A DNA stretch of 64,000 nucleotides from Eubacterium sp. OM08-24 (GCF_003438075.1 NZ_QSTA01000001.1:310001-374000), one strand, 5' to 3'; counted from the first letter of the stretch, positions 1 to 10,220 are shown. Translations and numbers: made by a program. The notes: a model not told the origin generated them from the letters alone.

Positions 1-77
1 GTATTGCACTTATTGCTGTAGGTGTACTTATTGTGCCAGTCTTGAAAAATATGATGTCATCTGCTATGACTTCGTAA
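1..77 (+). CDS. C-terminal end of a small membrane protein (Maff2/VirB2-like)
   Basis: Only the last 24 codons are inside the window, ending at TAA 75-77. They encode a hydrophobic stretch ending in Met/Ser-rich residues. In Tn1549-like elements a roughly 70-residue integral membrane protein of the Maff2 type sits directly upstream of the TrbL/VirB6 gene. Position and hydrophobicity fit that family, but the fragment is too short for a firm call. Confidence 0.45.
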   Translation, partial: IALIAVGVLIVPVLKNMMSSAMTS

Positions 78-113
78 TATTACTGTTGTTATCTTAAAGA
101 AGGGTGTGATAGT

Positions 114-1067
114 TTGGGAATTTGGGAAGACTTTATCTCCGGAATAGATGAGTGGTTCAGAGGATTTCTTGCCGGAGCAATTGAAGGTTGTTTAAAAACT
201 GTAAATTCTATGCTGTCAGGTGCTCTCAACAATGGTGATGATGGAGGAATTAATTCAATTTTTAATTCTTTTCTCGGTGACCCTACGACTTTCACGGGGT
301 CAACATCTGCAAATGAAAGTCTGACTCCGATTTGGAGTACGATAGAAACACTGTCAAATAATGTGATTGTACCTATCGGCGGTTTTGTTCTTATGGTTAT
401 TGTATGTTATGAGCTTATACATATGGTTGTTGACGGCAATAATTTTAAGGATGTTGATGATTCAATAATTATACGGTGGATACTTAAAACATTCTGCGGA
501 ATTTTGCTTATAAGCAATGTTTTTTATATAGCAACAAGTGTATTTGCGTTTGGTACAGATGCTGTCAACGATGCATTGACAACCTTGTTTGGCACAGGCG
601 ATTTTGTTGATGATGAGTTAATAAGCAGCAGTACATTTCACGAAGTATTAATGGCACAGGACAAAGGTACTCTAATTGTAACTCTGATAATAAGTTTTGT
701 AATGATTATAGTCACTTTCTTGCTATTAGCATCAATTATCGTAGTGCTTGCATCGAGAATTATTGAAGTATTTATGCAATTATCTATTGCCCCTATTCCA
801 TTTGCAACATTTCTTAACAAGGATTGGGCTGACATAGGCAGGAATTGGCTAAGGAATATTTTAGCACTCGCTTTTCAAGGATTTTTTATCATCGTTGCAC
901 TTGCAATATTCCAATCATTGTTCAATAACGCACTTGTCACAATGATGTCAGGGTCAAGTACAGATGTCATTATGACGATGGCTATTCTTCTTGGATTTAT
1001 AATTGCATTTATATTTACGATGTTTCGCACATCAAGTATTTCAAAGTCAATATTTTCAGCACACTAA
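114..1067 (+). CDS. VirB6/TrbL-like conjugal transfer membrane protein
   Basis: The protein has 317 residues with an amphipathic N-terminus and at least six hydrophobic segments (about residues 80-105, 120-145, 185-225, 240-275, 285-310). This layout matches the TrbL/VirB6 proteins of Firmicutes ICEs, which form the inner-membrane part of the type IV secretion channel. The start is a TTG at 114, placed about 9 bases after an AAGAAGGG ribosome binding site at 97-104. No ATG fits better. It lies between a small membrane protein and PrgI, as in related elements. Confidence 0.8.
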   Translation: MGIWEDFISGIDEWFRGFLAGAIEGCLKTVNSMLSGALNNGDDGGINSIFNSFLGDPTTFTGSTSANESLTPIWSTIETLSNNVIVPIGGFVLMVIVCYELIHMVVDGNNFKDVDDSIIIRWILKTFCGILLISNVFYIATSVFAFGTDAVNDALTTLFGTGDFVDDELISSSTFHEVLMAQDKGTLIVTLIISFVMIIVTFLLLASIIVVLASRIIEVFMQLSIAPIPFATFLNKDWADIGRNWLRNILALAFQGFFIIVALAIFQSLFNNALVTMMSGSSTDVIMTMAILLGFIIAFIFTMFRTSSISKSIFSAH

Positions 1068-1068
1068 T

Positions 1069-1095
1069 AACTTGTGCCCCATCGGGGCACAAGTT
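1069..1095 (+). other. Perfect 12-bp stem hairpin between trbL-like and prgI-like genes
   Basis: AACTTGTGCCCC, a 3-base loop and GGGGCACAAGTT form a perfect inverted repeat starting 2 bases after the upstream stop codon. There is no T tract, so it is not an ordinary intrinsic terminator. A near copy, with G-U-type changes, lies at 35890-35922 in the leader of the minus-strand ssb operon. The pair may be an RNA processing or mRNA-stability element. Confidence 0.6.
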
Positions 1096-1119
1096 AAAAG
1101 AAGAGGAGGAAATTACATT

Positions 1120-1569
1120 ATGCAGGTGCAGGAAAATTTTGTTCACATACCAAAAGATTTATCACTCATTAAGCAAAAATTCCTTTTGGGACTTACAAAA
1201 AGACAAGCAATAGGTTTTGCTGTCGGACTCGTATGTGGTTTACCTGCGTTTTTTATAGTCAAGGCTATAATTAACAATTTGACAGTTGCAATATTTGCAA
1301 TGGGTATGTTTGCTATTCCGGGGATTATGTATGCTTTATTCAATAAAAACGGTATGTACTTTGAAACATATATTGCATTGCTTATTAAATTTTTTAAAAA
1401 GCCGAGAGTACGAAAGTATGAACCTTTATCTGCTTTAAAAGCTATTGAAAATCAAATTGAATATAACAGATTAAAAAGAATTCTTTTAAATGCAGATGTT
1501 GATGTTCCGGTATTTGATAATAAGAAGGTGACATTATTTGAAAAAATCACAAGTAAACACAAAAAATAA
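1120..1569 (+). CDS. PrgI family conjugation protein
   Basis: The protein has 149 residues. Two adjacent membrane segments (about residues 33-50 and 52-72) follow a short cytoplasmic N-terminus and precede a basic tail. This is the layout of PrgI-family proteins found just ahead of VirB4 in Gram-positive conjugation modules. The start is ATG 1120, preceded by AGAGGAGG at 1102-1109. An upstream in-frame extension to 1003 overlaps trbL and lacks a binding site. Its end overlaps the VirB4 gene by 32 bases, implying coupled translation. Confidence 0.8.
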   Translation: MQVQENFVHIPKDLSLIKQKFLLGLTKRQAIGFAVGLVCGLPAFFIVKAIINNLTVAIFAMGMFAIPGIMYALFNKNGMYFETYIALLIKFFKKPRVRKYEPLSALKAIENQIEYNRLKRILLNADVDVPVFDNKKVTLFEKITSKHKK

Positions 1570-3970
1570 CAATCAGAAAAAGCAATTAAGTAAGGAAGAT
1601 ATTAATTCTATAAAAAGAAGAATGTCACAGCTGAGGAAGGAAAATACAGACAGAAAAGCATCAACTCAGGCACTGATACCATACAAAACGATGCTCCCTG
1701 ATGGTACTTGCCATATTGGCGGTAAGAAGTATTCTCAGACTGTTGAATTCTATGATACGAACTATCAACTTGCAACATTTGACGAAAAAGGCAGTAAGTT
1801 TTCTTCGTGGTGTGATATTCTCAATTACTTCGATGACAGCATTGAATTTCAAAATACATACGAAAATCAAATCATTGATAAAGACTCAATGATTAAGTAT
1901 GTAAAAATTAATGATGTCAATGACTCTTATAATGACATCAGAAAAGAGTACAGTAATATTCGCATTGAAAATTTATTTGGAGGAAACAACGGTAGAAGCA
2001 TTAAAAAATATCTTACCTTCACAACAGAAGCTAAAAATCTAAGAGAAGCAAGAGCAAAACTTAATACAGTAGCAAATGAAGTTATTCAACTGTTTGCCGA
2101 TATGAAAGTATCCGCTCGCAAACTAAGCGGTGAAGAACGACTTGAGAGTATGTATAAATCGCTCAATCCTTTTACTACACAACCTTTTCTTTTCGATTGG
2201 GATCTCGTTAGGAAAGGTTATGATACAAAAGACTTTATTGCTCCTTCATCTGTAAAATTTGTCGGTAAAAATCAATTTGAAATTGGTAATGCGTATGGCT
2301 GCGTAACATCAATTAATATTCTCGCCGGTGAATTATCGGACAGAATAATTGCAGATTTTCTTGACAAAACAGAAGGACTTGTTTCGTTAAATTTCCATAT
2401 AAAGCCTTTTGACCAAATAAAAGCTTTAAAATATGTGCGTGGTAAACTTTCTGATGTTCAAAAAATGAAAATTGATGAACAAAAGAAAGCCTTTCAAGCA
2501 GGTTATGATTCAGATATTTTGCCTGAGTCAATTCAAATATATCTTAACGAGTTAAAAGGCTTACTTGAAGATTTAAACAGTAAAAATGAACGCTTATTTG
2601 ACATTACAATTACTGTCAGACAATATGCTTTGAGTAAACAAAAAAGCAATTTACAGCTTGAAACATTATCAAGAATTACGCAAAAAAACAACTGTAAACT
2701 CATATCACTTGATTATATGCAAGAGGAAGCACTCGCATCGTCATTGCCAATCGGCTACAATGATGTACCGATTGCAAGAAGCTTACCGACAAGTGCAGTA
2801 GCTGTATTTATACCTTTCTCAACGCAGGAAGTATTTCAAGCAGGCGGAACATATTACGGACTAAATCAGGTCACTAAAAATATGATTTTGGCTGATAGAC
2901 TAAAATTGAAAAACCCTAACGGCTTATACTTAGGCGTGCCGGGTGGCGGTAAATCTTTTGCTGTAAAGCGTGAAATAACAGATATATTTTTAACAAGAGA
3001 TGATGATATTTTTATAACCGACCCTGAGGGAGAATATTATCCCATTGTCCAACATTTGAAAGGTCAAATAGTAAAAATATCATCGAACAGTCCTCATCAT
3101 ATTAATCCGCTTGATATAAATATTAATGCAGCCAATTTACAAGATGAAAATCCTGTTGCAACAAAATCTGATTTCATCATCTCTTTATGTGAGCTTATTG
3201 TTTCAGATAAATTAGGATTAACAGCAGAAGAACGCTCGGCTATTGATAAATGTACGAAAAGACTTTATCAAAGATTTTTTTCAAACAGTCCAAGCAGAGA
3301 AAATATGCCAACACTTGCTGATTTACAAAAGGAATTCAAAGCAGCTGATGTTGTACATACTCTCAACCGAGTTGCTAATTCACTTGAAATGTATGTTACC
3401 GGCTCACAGAATATTTTTGCATATAGAACAAATGTTGATATTGATAATCGCCTTGTGTGCTTTGACATTAAAGAGCTTGGCTCACAACTTAAAAAAATCG
3501 CACAGCTTATTATACAAGATCAAGTGTGGTGCAAAGTTTCTGAAAATCGTAACATCAAAACAACACGCTACTACATTGATGAATTTCATTTGTTGCTGCG
3601 TGATGAACAGACTGCGAAGTATTCGGTAGAAATGTGGAAACGCTTCAGAAAATGGGGCGGTGTGCCCACCGGCATAACGCAGAATGTAAAAGACTTGCTC
3701 TCATCACCGGAAATTGCAAATATACTTGATAATTCTGACTTTATATATATGCTGTCGCAAGCCAATGGTGATAGAAAAATATTGCAAGAAAAACTTGATA
3801 TATCCGATGCACAAATAAAATATGTAAAAGGTAGTCAACCGGGTCACGGATTGGTTTTTTATGGTGATATTATTTTACCTTTTGAGGATGATTTCCCCGA
3901 AAATACAATTATGTTCCAACTTTTGAATACTGACCCTGCAAAACGAAAAATACCTGCAAATTTGAATTGA
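1538..3970 (+). CDS. VirB4/TraE-type conjugation ATPase
   Basis: The protein has 810 residues. The Walker A motif GVPGGGKS lies at about residues 466-473 and the Walker B region YIDEFH at about 677-682, followed by a glutamine-rich sensor region (GITQN). This is the standard VirB4 ATPase that powers assembly of the type IV secretion machine on the inner face of the membrane. The start is TTG 1538, 7 bases after AGAAGG. The first 35 residues are Lys/Asn/Gln-rich. It overlaps the PrgI gene. Confidence 0.92.
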   Translation: MKKSQVNTKNNNQKKQLSKEDINSIKRRMSQLRKENTDRKASTQALIPYKTMLPDGTCHIGGKKYSQTVEFYDTNYQLATFDEKGSKFSSWCDILNYFDDSIEFQNTYENQIIDKDSMIKYVKINDVNDSYNDIRKEYSNIRIENLFGGNNGRSIKKYLTFTTEAKNLREARAKLNTVANEVIQLFADMKVSARKLSGEERLESMYKSLNPFTTQPFLFDWDLVRKGYDTKDFIAPSSVKFVGKNQFEIGNAYGCVTSINILAGELSDRIIADFLDKTEGLVSLNFHIKPFDQIKALKYVRGKLSDVQKMKIDEQKKAFQAGYDSDILPESIQIYLNELKGLLEDLNSKNERLFDITITVRQYALSKQKSNLQLETLSRITQKNNCKLISLDYMQEEALASSLPIGYNDVPIARSLPTSAVAVFIPFSTQEVFQAGGTYYGLNQVTKNMILADRLKLKNPNGLYLGVPGGGKSFAVKREITDIFLTRDDDIFITDPEGEYYPIVQHLKGQIVKISSNSPHHINPLDININAANLQDENPVATKSDFIISLCELIVSDKLGLTAEERSAIDKCTKRLYQRFFSNSPSRENMPTLADLQKEFKAADVVHTLNRVANSLEMYVTGSQNIFAYRTNVDIDNRLVCFDIKELGSQLKKIAQLIIQDQVWCKVSENRNIKTTRYYIDEFHLLLRDEQTAKYSVEMWKRFRKWGGVPTGITQNVKDLLSSPEIANILDNSDFIYMLSQANGDRKILQEKLDISDAQIKYVKGSQPGHGLVFYGDIILPFEDDFPENTIMFQLLNTDPAKRKIPANLN

Positions 3971-3981
3971 GGTGAAATGCA

Positions 3982-6774
3982 ATGAGTTTAACGGGTAAGG
4001 AATATCATATTGAATTTACAAGAGTTAAAACAAGTACAGGCTTTCACAGACAAATTAAATTAAAGAAAGCTGATGCTCCTGCATTTGTTCAAAACGGTGT
4101 TTTGCATAAATTGTATAATGTTAATCGCAGATTTGAAGGTGATGTTCCGAAATTTTCAATCTCACAAAAAATTGAAAATATACAACCGCATACAACTCAA
4201 GGCAAAAGTGTAAAATATTCTCTCTTGGCAGTAAGTAAGTCACGCAAAATTGCTACAAGTGCTGCCTGGAAAGCTGCTTTATCAGCCGAAACGATAACGC
4301 TTACTTCGGCAAGGTTAGCAGGCAATAGACTTACTCAAAAGATAAGGAATAACGCTGATACGATTGATAGCGGTAAAGCGATTTTAAGTGCCGTTACAAC
4401 TATATCAACTGCAAACAGAGTAAGAAAAACTTTAATTCAACATAAACTGCAACGCAAAAGATATAAAGCATATAAGCAAGCTGTTGCCACTTCAAAAGCT
4501 CAATTCAAATCTGCTAAACACAGACTGCAAATTAAAAAGAAAGAGTTTAAGTCCGCAAAAAAACTGCAAAAGCAAAAATTGAACAATATTTCTAATGAAT
4601 TTAAAAACTCTTCAAAATTTATTTCCGCAAAAAAAATAAGGGTTATTGCACGAATTTTGCATAAAAACATAAAAGCTAATCGTAAATTCATAATAGAGAA
4701 AGATAAAGTAGAAGTTCAAAAAGACTTATATAAAAGCAAAATTAAGTTAAAACGCTTATATAAGCCTAAAAACATCGTTTTGCAAGGACTTAAAAGTGCT
4801 GCTGTCCGTGGTGCATACAGTGTTTCAAACAAAATTGCCCAAAATGCTCAGGACAATGATTTCGTTCAGGCTATATCAAACGCTGTTACAGTTGATAGAC
4901 AAATAAAAACTATAATAAAATCATATAAAAATCAAAAAATTTCAAAAGCTGAAAAAAGACCCGAAAAATTAAACAAAAGGAGAAACAAACTTCAGCAAAA
5001 GCAGAATAAGCTAAATCAGACTCGTATGAGGAAAAGAAGTCATAAGCCTAAGCCGAAAAGTACAGCAAAAGATAAAGTAAAGCAACTTAGTAAAGGAATG
5101 GTGAATATTATTGCTAAGCTGTTTGGAGCTTTAGCATTTCCTTTGCTGATTATAATACTGGTTTTTGGCTTAGTCGTTATGATGTTCGGCAGTTGTACGG
5201 CTAACAGCAGCTTTCTGCTCGGCACTTATTATTGTTCAGATTACGATATGGCACAAGCGATTGAAACATATACCGATATTGCTTACAGCTATAATCAAGA
5301 TGTTATTAAGTGTCAGGGCAATGATTGGAAAAACGGTTTAAACAATATGGGTATAGACACATCTAATATGCCTGATAAACCGTCTGAATTTGTCTTTGGC
5401 AAAAACCGTTATCAAAATTATGACCCTGTTTATGATTTTGATGCTAATAAGTTGATAGCATTTATGTGTGCTTATACTTATGATTTTGACAATGCAAGCG
5501 ACCAAAAGCAACGATGGTCATATAAATCTGAGTATGATGATGTACTGCAAGACTTGTTTGAAACAGAATATAGCTTTGAAGCTCAGTACTATAATTCGTC
5601 ATATTGGAAAATCTGTAATCAATTTACCGTGTATCCGAGCAACCATTCATTTTGGTATTGTGCCGGTTCCGGAACAACTGTATATAACGGTACTACATAC
5701 GGATATATTGATTTTGGTAATGAAGCTCCACCAACTGAGCTAATGCCATTTACCAATGACCATACGATACATTTTGATTTAAGCACCGGCGAAGTTAAAG
5801 ACCGCAATAAAGGTTACGCAAAATCCGGTTATTATATTCAAAACTTAAATTATGATTATACTCTTCCGTCAGGCAGTAAGGTTAATAGCTTTTATCACTA
5901 TATTGTATCAGGTTCAAATCGTTATCTCGGCTTCAGAGGAGCTGACGGAAAGTTTTATCATAAAACTCAGCTTTATGTTAATGGTATGTCATTTAATTAT
6001 GCTATTGCACATCAAGATGCTGAAAAATGGCTTGGCAGAACAACAAACAACAGAATGCTTATAAGAGATTTTCGACAAGAGGAATATGTCAAGGAATGTA
6101 AGCTCTATACCAATGTTAAACAGTTGTGTTCTTTTGATGATGCGATTGATAAAATGCTAAAAGAAAAAAATCCAACTGATGCTAATGATTATACGCAAAG
6201 ATTACAATATTATCGTATTTTAGCTTGCCTTGAACAGGATGCAAACGGTAAAACGCCGGATACATACGGATTACATCAGATGTTTAATTCTTCACCCTTG
6301 TTGGGTGATTTTATTGATGCAGAAATATATAATAACTATGGTTATGATATGGTAACTTGGGGAAGTAATCATTGCAGCAACACAATTCATTACGGTATTG
6401 ACATTACAGCAAACACAGGCAGTAATGTATATGCTGTAATGGACGCTAAAGTCGATAGTATTGACACAGCAAATCATACTATTGTACTTATAACAGCAAA
6501 TGATGCAACTTTTTTCTACGAAGAAGATAAAAAGCACACCGTTAAAGTATCATATACAAATATTACAGTAAAAAGCGGACTTGCTGTCGGCGATACTGTT
6601 AAAACGGGTGATTATATCGGAAAAGTTGATAATTTCAGGCATTGTAATATGGTTGATAACTCATCTGCAGACAGAGATTATTTACATATGAGAGTTGAAA
6701 TTAAATATAATATTGTAGAGTGGTCTTGGCACGATGTTGATCCTCAATTTTTGATTTATCGTGAAAACAGTTAG
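3982..6774 (+). CDS. Transmembrane conjugation protein with degenerate M23 peptidase domain
   Basis: The protein has 930 residues. It has a very basic N-terminal 370 residues with predicted coiled coil and one membrane segment (about 377-400, ending FGSC). A Tyr-rich extracellular region follows, then a C-terminal M23/LytM-like domain from about residue 795. The zinc ligands H803 and D807 (HYGID) and H902 are present. The residues aligning with the two catalytic histidines appear as N860 (YTN, for the usual Y-x-H) and Y900 (YLH, for the usual HLH). It sits where related ICEs carry the CD1108-type cell-wall hydrolase. It may bind peptidoglycan rather than cut it. Confidence 0.75.
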   Translation: MSLTGKEYHIEFTRVKTSTGFHRQIKLKKADAPAFVQNGVLHKLYNVNRRFEGDVPKFSISQKIENIQPHTTQGKSVKYSLLAVSKSRKIATSAAWKAALSAETITLTSARLAGNRLTQKIRNNADTIDSGKAILSAVTTISTANRVRKTLIQHKLQRKRYKAYKQAVATSKAQFKSAKHRLQIKKKEFKSAKKLQKQKLNNISNEFKNSSKFISAKKIRVIARILHKNIKANRKFIIEKDKVEVQKDLYKSKIKLKRLYKPKNIVLQGLKSAAVRGAYSVSNKIAQNAQDNDFVQAISNAVTVDRQIKTIIKSYKNQKISKAEKRPEKLNKRRNKLQQKQNKLNQTRMRKRSHKPKPKSTAKDKVKQLSKGMVNIIAKLFGALAFPLLIIILVFGLVVMMFGSCTANSSFLLGTYYCSDYDMAQAIETYTDIAYSYNQDVIKCQGNDWKNGLNNMGIDTSNMPDKPSEFVFGKNRYQNYDPVYDFDANKLIAFMCAYTYDFDNASDQKQRWSYKSEYDDVLQDLFETEYSFEAQYYNSSYWKICNQFTVYPSNHSFWYCAGSGTTVYNGTTYGYIDFGNEAPPTELMPFTNDHTIHFDLSTGEVKDRNKGYAKSGYYIQNLNYDYTLPSGSKVNSFYHYIVSGSNRYLGFRGADGKFYHKTQLYVNGMSFNYAIAHQDAEKWLGRTTNNRMLIRDFRQEEYVKECKLYTNVKQLCSFDDAIDKMLKEKNPTDANDYTQRLQYYRILACLEQDANGKTPDTYGLHQMFNSSPLLGDFIDAEIYNNYGYDMVTWGSNHCSNTIHYGIDITANTGSNVYAVMDAKVDSIDTANHTIVLITANDATFFYEEDKKHTVKVSYTNITVKSGLAVGDTVKTGDYIGKVDNFRHCNMVDNSSADRDYLHMRVEIKYNIVEWSWHDVDPQFLIYRENS

Positions 6775-6785
6775 GAGGTATGAAG

Positions 6786-7073
6786 TTGATTGATAATAAG
6801 CAAAAACTTGCAGCTCTGAAAGATAATCTTAATACTATCAGCAAAAAAATTGCTGATTTGTCAGTAAAGAAGAAAAAACTTGAAAAGCAAATATCAGACA
6901 TTGAGCAAAAAGAATTTATGAGCATCATTCGTCAGAATGATTGCACCGTTGTCACATTGTCTGATGATTTGGAGTTAATTAAACGCATTAAAGCAAGTAA
7001 TATTTCACAAAACGAATTACTTGAATTACTTAATGATTTAGGAGGACAGAACGATGAACAAAAAGAAGTGTAA
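6786..7073 (+). CDS. DUF4315-like short coiled-coil protein
   Basis: The protein has about 95 residues. A Lys/Leu/Ile heptad-rich helix (residues 5-45) is followed by a short helical tail, as in DUF4315 proteins encoded between the cell-wall hydrolase and DUF4366 genes in Tn1549-like elements. An ATG at 6780 lies only 1 base after AGGAGG. The in-frame TTG at 6786 has the normal 7-base spacing and is the better start. The end overlaps the next gene by 20 bases. Confidence 0.7.
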   Translation: MIDNKQKLAALKDNLNTISKKIADLSVKKKKLEKQISDIEQKEFMSIIRQNDCTVVTLSDDLELIKRIKASNISQNELLELLNDLGGQNDEQKEV

Positions 7074-7716
7074 AATTTCAAGAGCAATCTCAGCTGTTGT
7101 TTTATGCGTTGCAATGTTAGCGGTCAGCATATGCGGAGCAAATGCCGCAGAAGCAACTGCTGATGATAATAACGATAATAATACAGCAGTTGAAGAAACA
7201 ACAGCTGAAAGTAATGAAAATGAAAGCAACAGCACCGATTATAATTGGTCAAGCAATACAACAGGCAATGCTAATTTAACAGCAGACCAGGAGATTTTAA
7301 TGGAAAATGGTATGTATCAATTTATCGCTGTCAAAACGAGAGATGATGATACTTTCTATGTTATCATTGACAAAACGAAGAATGAAGATAATGTGTATTT
7401 TCTCAATGAAGTTGATACAGCAGATATTGAAAAATTCTTGAGTGATGATACTAATGCAAATGCAACAGTTCAAGAAACTACTCAGCCTGCAACAGAGCAA
7501 GTTGAGCGTACTGCCACATCTGACGATTCACAGTTTACTATCTATCTTATCGTTGGTGTTATCGTTCTCGGCGGTATAGCTTTTGCAATTTTTAAGCTCA
7601 AAAAAGGTAAGTCGACTAAGAAAAATGCGGATACCTCAGATGATGATTTTGACGATTTTGATTACGAGGAAATAAACGAAGATAACAATGCTGACAATGC
7701 GGAGGATAACAAATGA
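7054..7716 (+). CDS. DUF4366 / CD1107-family surface protein
   Basis: The protein has 220 residues. A signal peptide ends near the ANAAEA region (about residue 31). An acidic Asn/Glu/Thr linker and a compact extracellular domain (about 65-125) follow. The C-terminus has a membrane segment (about 160-180), a KKGKSTKK stop-transfer and a strongly acidic tail. This matches CD1107-type proteins of conjugative elements, whose role in mating is unknown. The stop overlaps the topoisomerase start by 4 bases (ATGA). Confidence 0.75.
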   Translation: MNKKKCKISRAISAVVLCVAMLAVSICGANAAEATADDNNDNNTAVEETTAESNENESNSTDYNWSSNTTGNANLTADQEILMENGMYQFIAVKTRDDDTFYVIIDKTKNEDNVYFLNEVDTADIEKFLSDDTNANATVQETTQPATEQVERTATSDDSQFTIYLIVGVIVLGGIAFAIFKLKKGKSTKKNADTSDDDFDDFDYEEINEDNNADNAEDNK

Positions 7717-9782
7717 TATTAGTTGTTGCTGAAAAGCCGTCTGTTGCAGCTACAATAGCTACTGTATTGGGAGCAACCCAAAAAGGTGTTAATTACATAT
7801 ATAATGATAAATACATTGTAAGTTGGTGTCTTGGACATTTAGTTGCTTTGGACGATCCTGATATGTACGATAAAAAATATGCGGAATGGAAATTTGAAAA
7901 CTTACCTATCATTCCAAATAAGTGGTCATTTACAATTAACAAAACTACAAAATCACAATTTTATGTGCTGAAAAATCTTTTTTTAAAAAATGATGTAACT
8001 GAAATTGTATGTGCGACTGATGCCGGACGAGAAGGCGAGTGTATTTTCAGATATGTATATAATATGGTTGGTTGCAAAAAGCCGGTCAAAAGACTCTGGA
8101 CATCATCGCTTGAATCAAGTGCAATCAAAAAAGCTTTTGCTGAGCTTAAAGATGATGCAGAGTATGATACTTTGTATCAAGCCGGGTTTGCAAGAGCTAA
8201 AGCCGATTGGCTCGTAGGTATTAATGCAACAAGACTTTTTTCAATCCGATATGGCATTACGCTTAATGTTGGCAGAGTGCAAACGCCTACACTTGCAATG
8301 ATTGTTGACCGTAACAACAAGGTAAAAAACTTTGTGAAAGAACCGTTTTACAAGGTTGATATTGACTGTGAAGATTTTAAAGCTGTAAGTGTTGAGGAAT
8401 TTAAGTCAGAATATGAAGCTGATAAACTTGCCAAATGTGTTGATAAGTCGGATTTTACGGTTGTTGATGTAACGGAGCAACAAAAATCTGTTGCTCCTCC
8501 AAAGCTCTATGACTTAACGGCTTTACAGCGTGATGCAAACAGCATTTACGGTTATACCGCACAGCAAACGCTTGATTATTTACAATCACTTTACGAAAAA
8601 CGGCTTGCTACATATCCTCGCACGGACAGCAACTACATAACCGATGATATGGCTGATACAGCTAAAAGTCTTATTGAAAGCGTTTACGGTGTATATGAAA
8701 AAATACCACAGACACCTACCGATGTTACAAAAGTTATCAACAACGCAAAGGTATCAGACCACCACGCTTTGCTGCCGACCGAACAGATAACAAGCTATGA
8801 CTTATCGTCCTTGCCTACAGCTGAATATAATATATTGTTTATGCTTGCCGTCAGACTTTGTGTTGCAACAGGTGAAGATTATATATATCGTACAATCACT
8901 GCTGAATTAAAATCTAATAATAGCGATAAGCTGTTTGTTTCAAAATCGACATATCCGGTTAATGTCGGTTGGAAATTTATAGATGTATCTATTAGGGCAA
9001 AAGATAAAGGTGAAGAAGATAAGGCATGTTACGAAGATGAAAATTCCGATAATATTTATCGTAACGATATATATTATTCCGTACCTGCAACCGTATCAGA
9101 ACACTTCACTTCGCCGCCAAAGCAATATACAGATGCTACTTTATTGTCAGCTATGGAAACAGCCGGCAATACCGATTATGTTGAAGACAGCAATGTTGAA
9201 AAAAAGGGACTCGGCACTCCTGCAACTCGTGCCGGCATTATCGAAAACCTTGTTAAGCGACAATACATACAGCGTGATGGTAAGAAAATTCTGCCGACCG
9301 AAAAAGGCATTCAGCTCATAGACTGTGTTCCAGATGATGTAAAATCTCCGAAGATGACCGCAGTATGGGAAACCGTATTACAACACATCGAAAAAGGTAC
9401 TGCAAATGCTGATGAATTTATGGCACAAATAGAAGATTCGGTAATGTATCTTGTAAGGACTTATAGCTCTGTTGATAGCAGCAAACATTTTTCCCGTTGG
9501 GAAACAGTCGGTACTTGCCCTAAGTGTGGGCAAAAAGTATTGTCATATCCGAAATCATATTCTTGTGAAAATAAAGAGTGCGATTTCAATATATGGAAAA
9601 GTATTTGTGGCAAGAGCATTTCATCGGCACAGGCTATTAAGCTGCTTACTAAAGGTAAGACGGACACACTCAAGGGATTAAAGTCTAAATCAGGCAAATC
9701 CTTTGATGCTGCTATTAAACTTAACTCGGATTTCAAAACAGAGTTTGTCTTTCTAAATACAAAAAAATCATACAGGAAGTAA
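7713..9782 (+). CDS. topB: DNA topoisomerase III
   Basis: The protein has 689 residues and is a type IA topoisomerase. The N-terminal Toprim domain has the DAGREGE motif near residues 103-109. The NVGRVQTPT motif follows, and the catalytic tyrosine is Y301 in YPRTDS. A C-terminal four-cysteine zinc ribbon (CPKCG...C...C) lies at about residues 605-630. Full-length TopB-like enzymes are routine cargo of this ICE type and are thought to resolve DNA during transfer. Translation is coupled to the DUF4366 gene. Confidence 0.95.
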   Translation: MILVVAEKPSVAATIATVLGATQKGVNYIYNDKYIVSWCLGHLVALDDPDMYDKKYAEWKFENLPIIPNKWSFTINKTTKSQFYVLKNLFLKNDVTEIVCATDAGREGECIFRYVYNMVGCKKPVKRLWTSSLESSAIKKAFAELKDDAEYDTLYQAGFARAKADWLVGINATRLFSIRYGITLNVGRVQTPTLAMIVDRNNKVKNFVKEPFYKVDIDCEDFKAVSVEEFKSEYEADKLAKCVDKSDFTVVDVTEQQKSVAPPKLYDLTALQRDANSIYGYTAQQTLDYLQSLYEKRLATYPRTDSNYITDDMADTAKSLIESVYGVYEKIPQTPTDVTKVINNAKVSDHHALLPTEQITSYDLSSLPTAEYNILFMLAVRLCVATGEDYIYRTITAELKSNNSDKLFVSKSTYPVNVGWKFIDVSIRAKDKGEEDKACYEDENSDNIYRNDIYYSVPATVSEHFTSPPKQYTDATLLSAMETAGNTDYVEDSNVEKKGLGTPATRAGIIENLVKRQYIQRDGKKILPTEKGIQLIDCVPDDVKSPKMTAVWETVLQHIEKGTANADEFMAQIEDSVMYLVRTYSSVDSSKHFSRWETVGTCPKCGQKVLSYPKSYSCENKECDFNIWKSICGKSISSAQAIKLLTKGKTDTLKGLKSKSGKSFDAAIKLNSDFKTEFVFLNTKKSYRK

Positions 9783-9785
9783 ATT

Positions 9786-10220
9786 ATGGAACGAGAACGC
9801 TCAATACCGGAAGAAAATAAAGATATAGAGAAAGAAAAGTTACTGCCTGAGATAGCAGAAATATTGAATATATCTATATCGCAACTTGAGCAATACCCTG
9901 CTGATGTTCAACTAATTCTTTGCCAAACTTACATTAATGAGAGTAAGTTTGGCAAAGACGATGTTGCAAAGATATTAAATCAAGTTATTAATCTTGATAT
10001 TGATAATATCGGTATAACCAAAGAGGTTAAAGAGTTAAATCCGCCTAACTTAGACAACGAATTAAGCGAGTCTGATAAAAAAGTAAATCAAAATAAGCGT
10101 ACATATCTCATATCAAGAAATCAAATTATTGAAAACGCAAGAAAAATAGCTGAACTCAATTCAAAACAACAATTACAGCAAACAGAACAAATAAATCGCA
10201 ATAATAAAAGCAACTATTGA
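9786..10220 (+). CDS. Unknown ICE protein carrying the shared C-terminal tail
   Basis: The protein has 144 residues, starts 3 bases after topB and has no recognised family. Residues 1-95 are acidic and helical. From residue 105 the protein changes to a basic, Gln/Asn-rich tail containing SRNQI-x-x-NA-x-x-IA. This is the tail also found at the ends of the CptN-like toxin, the DUF4316 protein and the VapD-like protein of this element. Confidence 0.7.
   Translation: MERERSIPEENKDIEKEKLLPEIAEILNISISQLEQYPADVQLILCQTYINESKFGKDDVAKILNQVINLDIDNIGITKEVKELNPPNLDNELSESDKKVNQNKRTYLISRNQIIENARKIAELNSKQQLQQTEQINRNNKSNY

Noticed and set aside
1003..1119. N-terminal extension of the PrgI-like gene
   Set aside because: It overlaps the upstream coding region and a hairpin; a strong binding site supports ATG 1120 instead.
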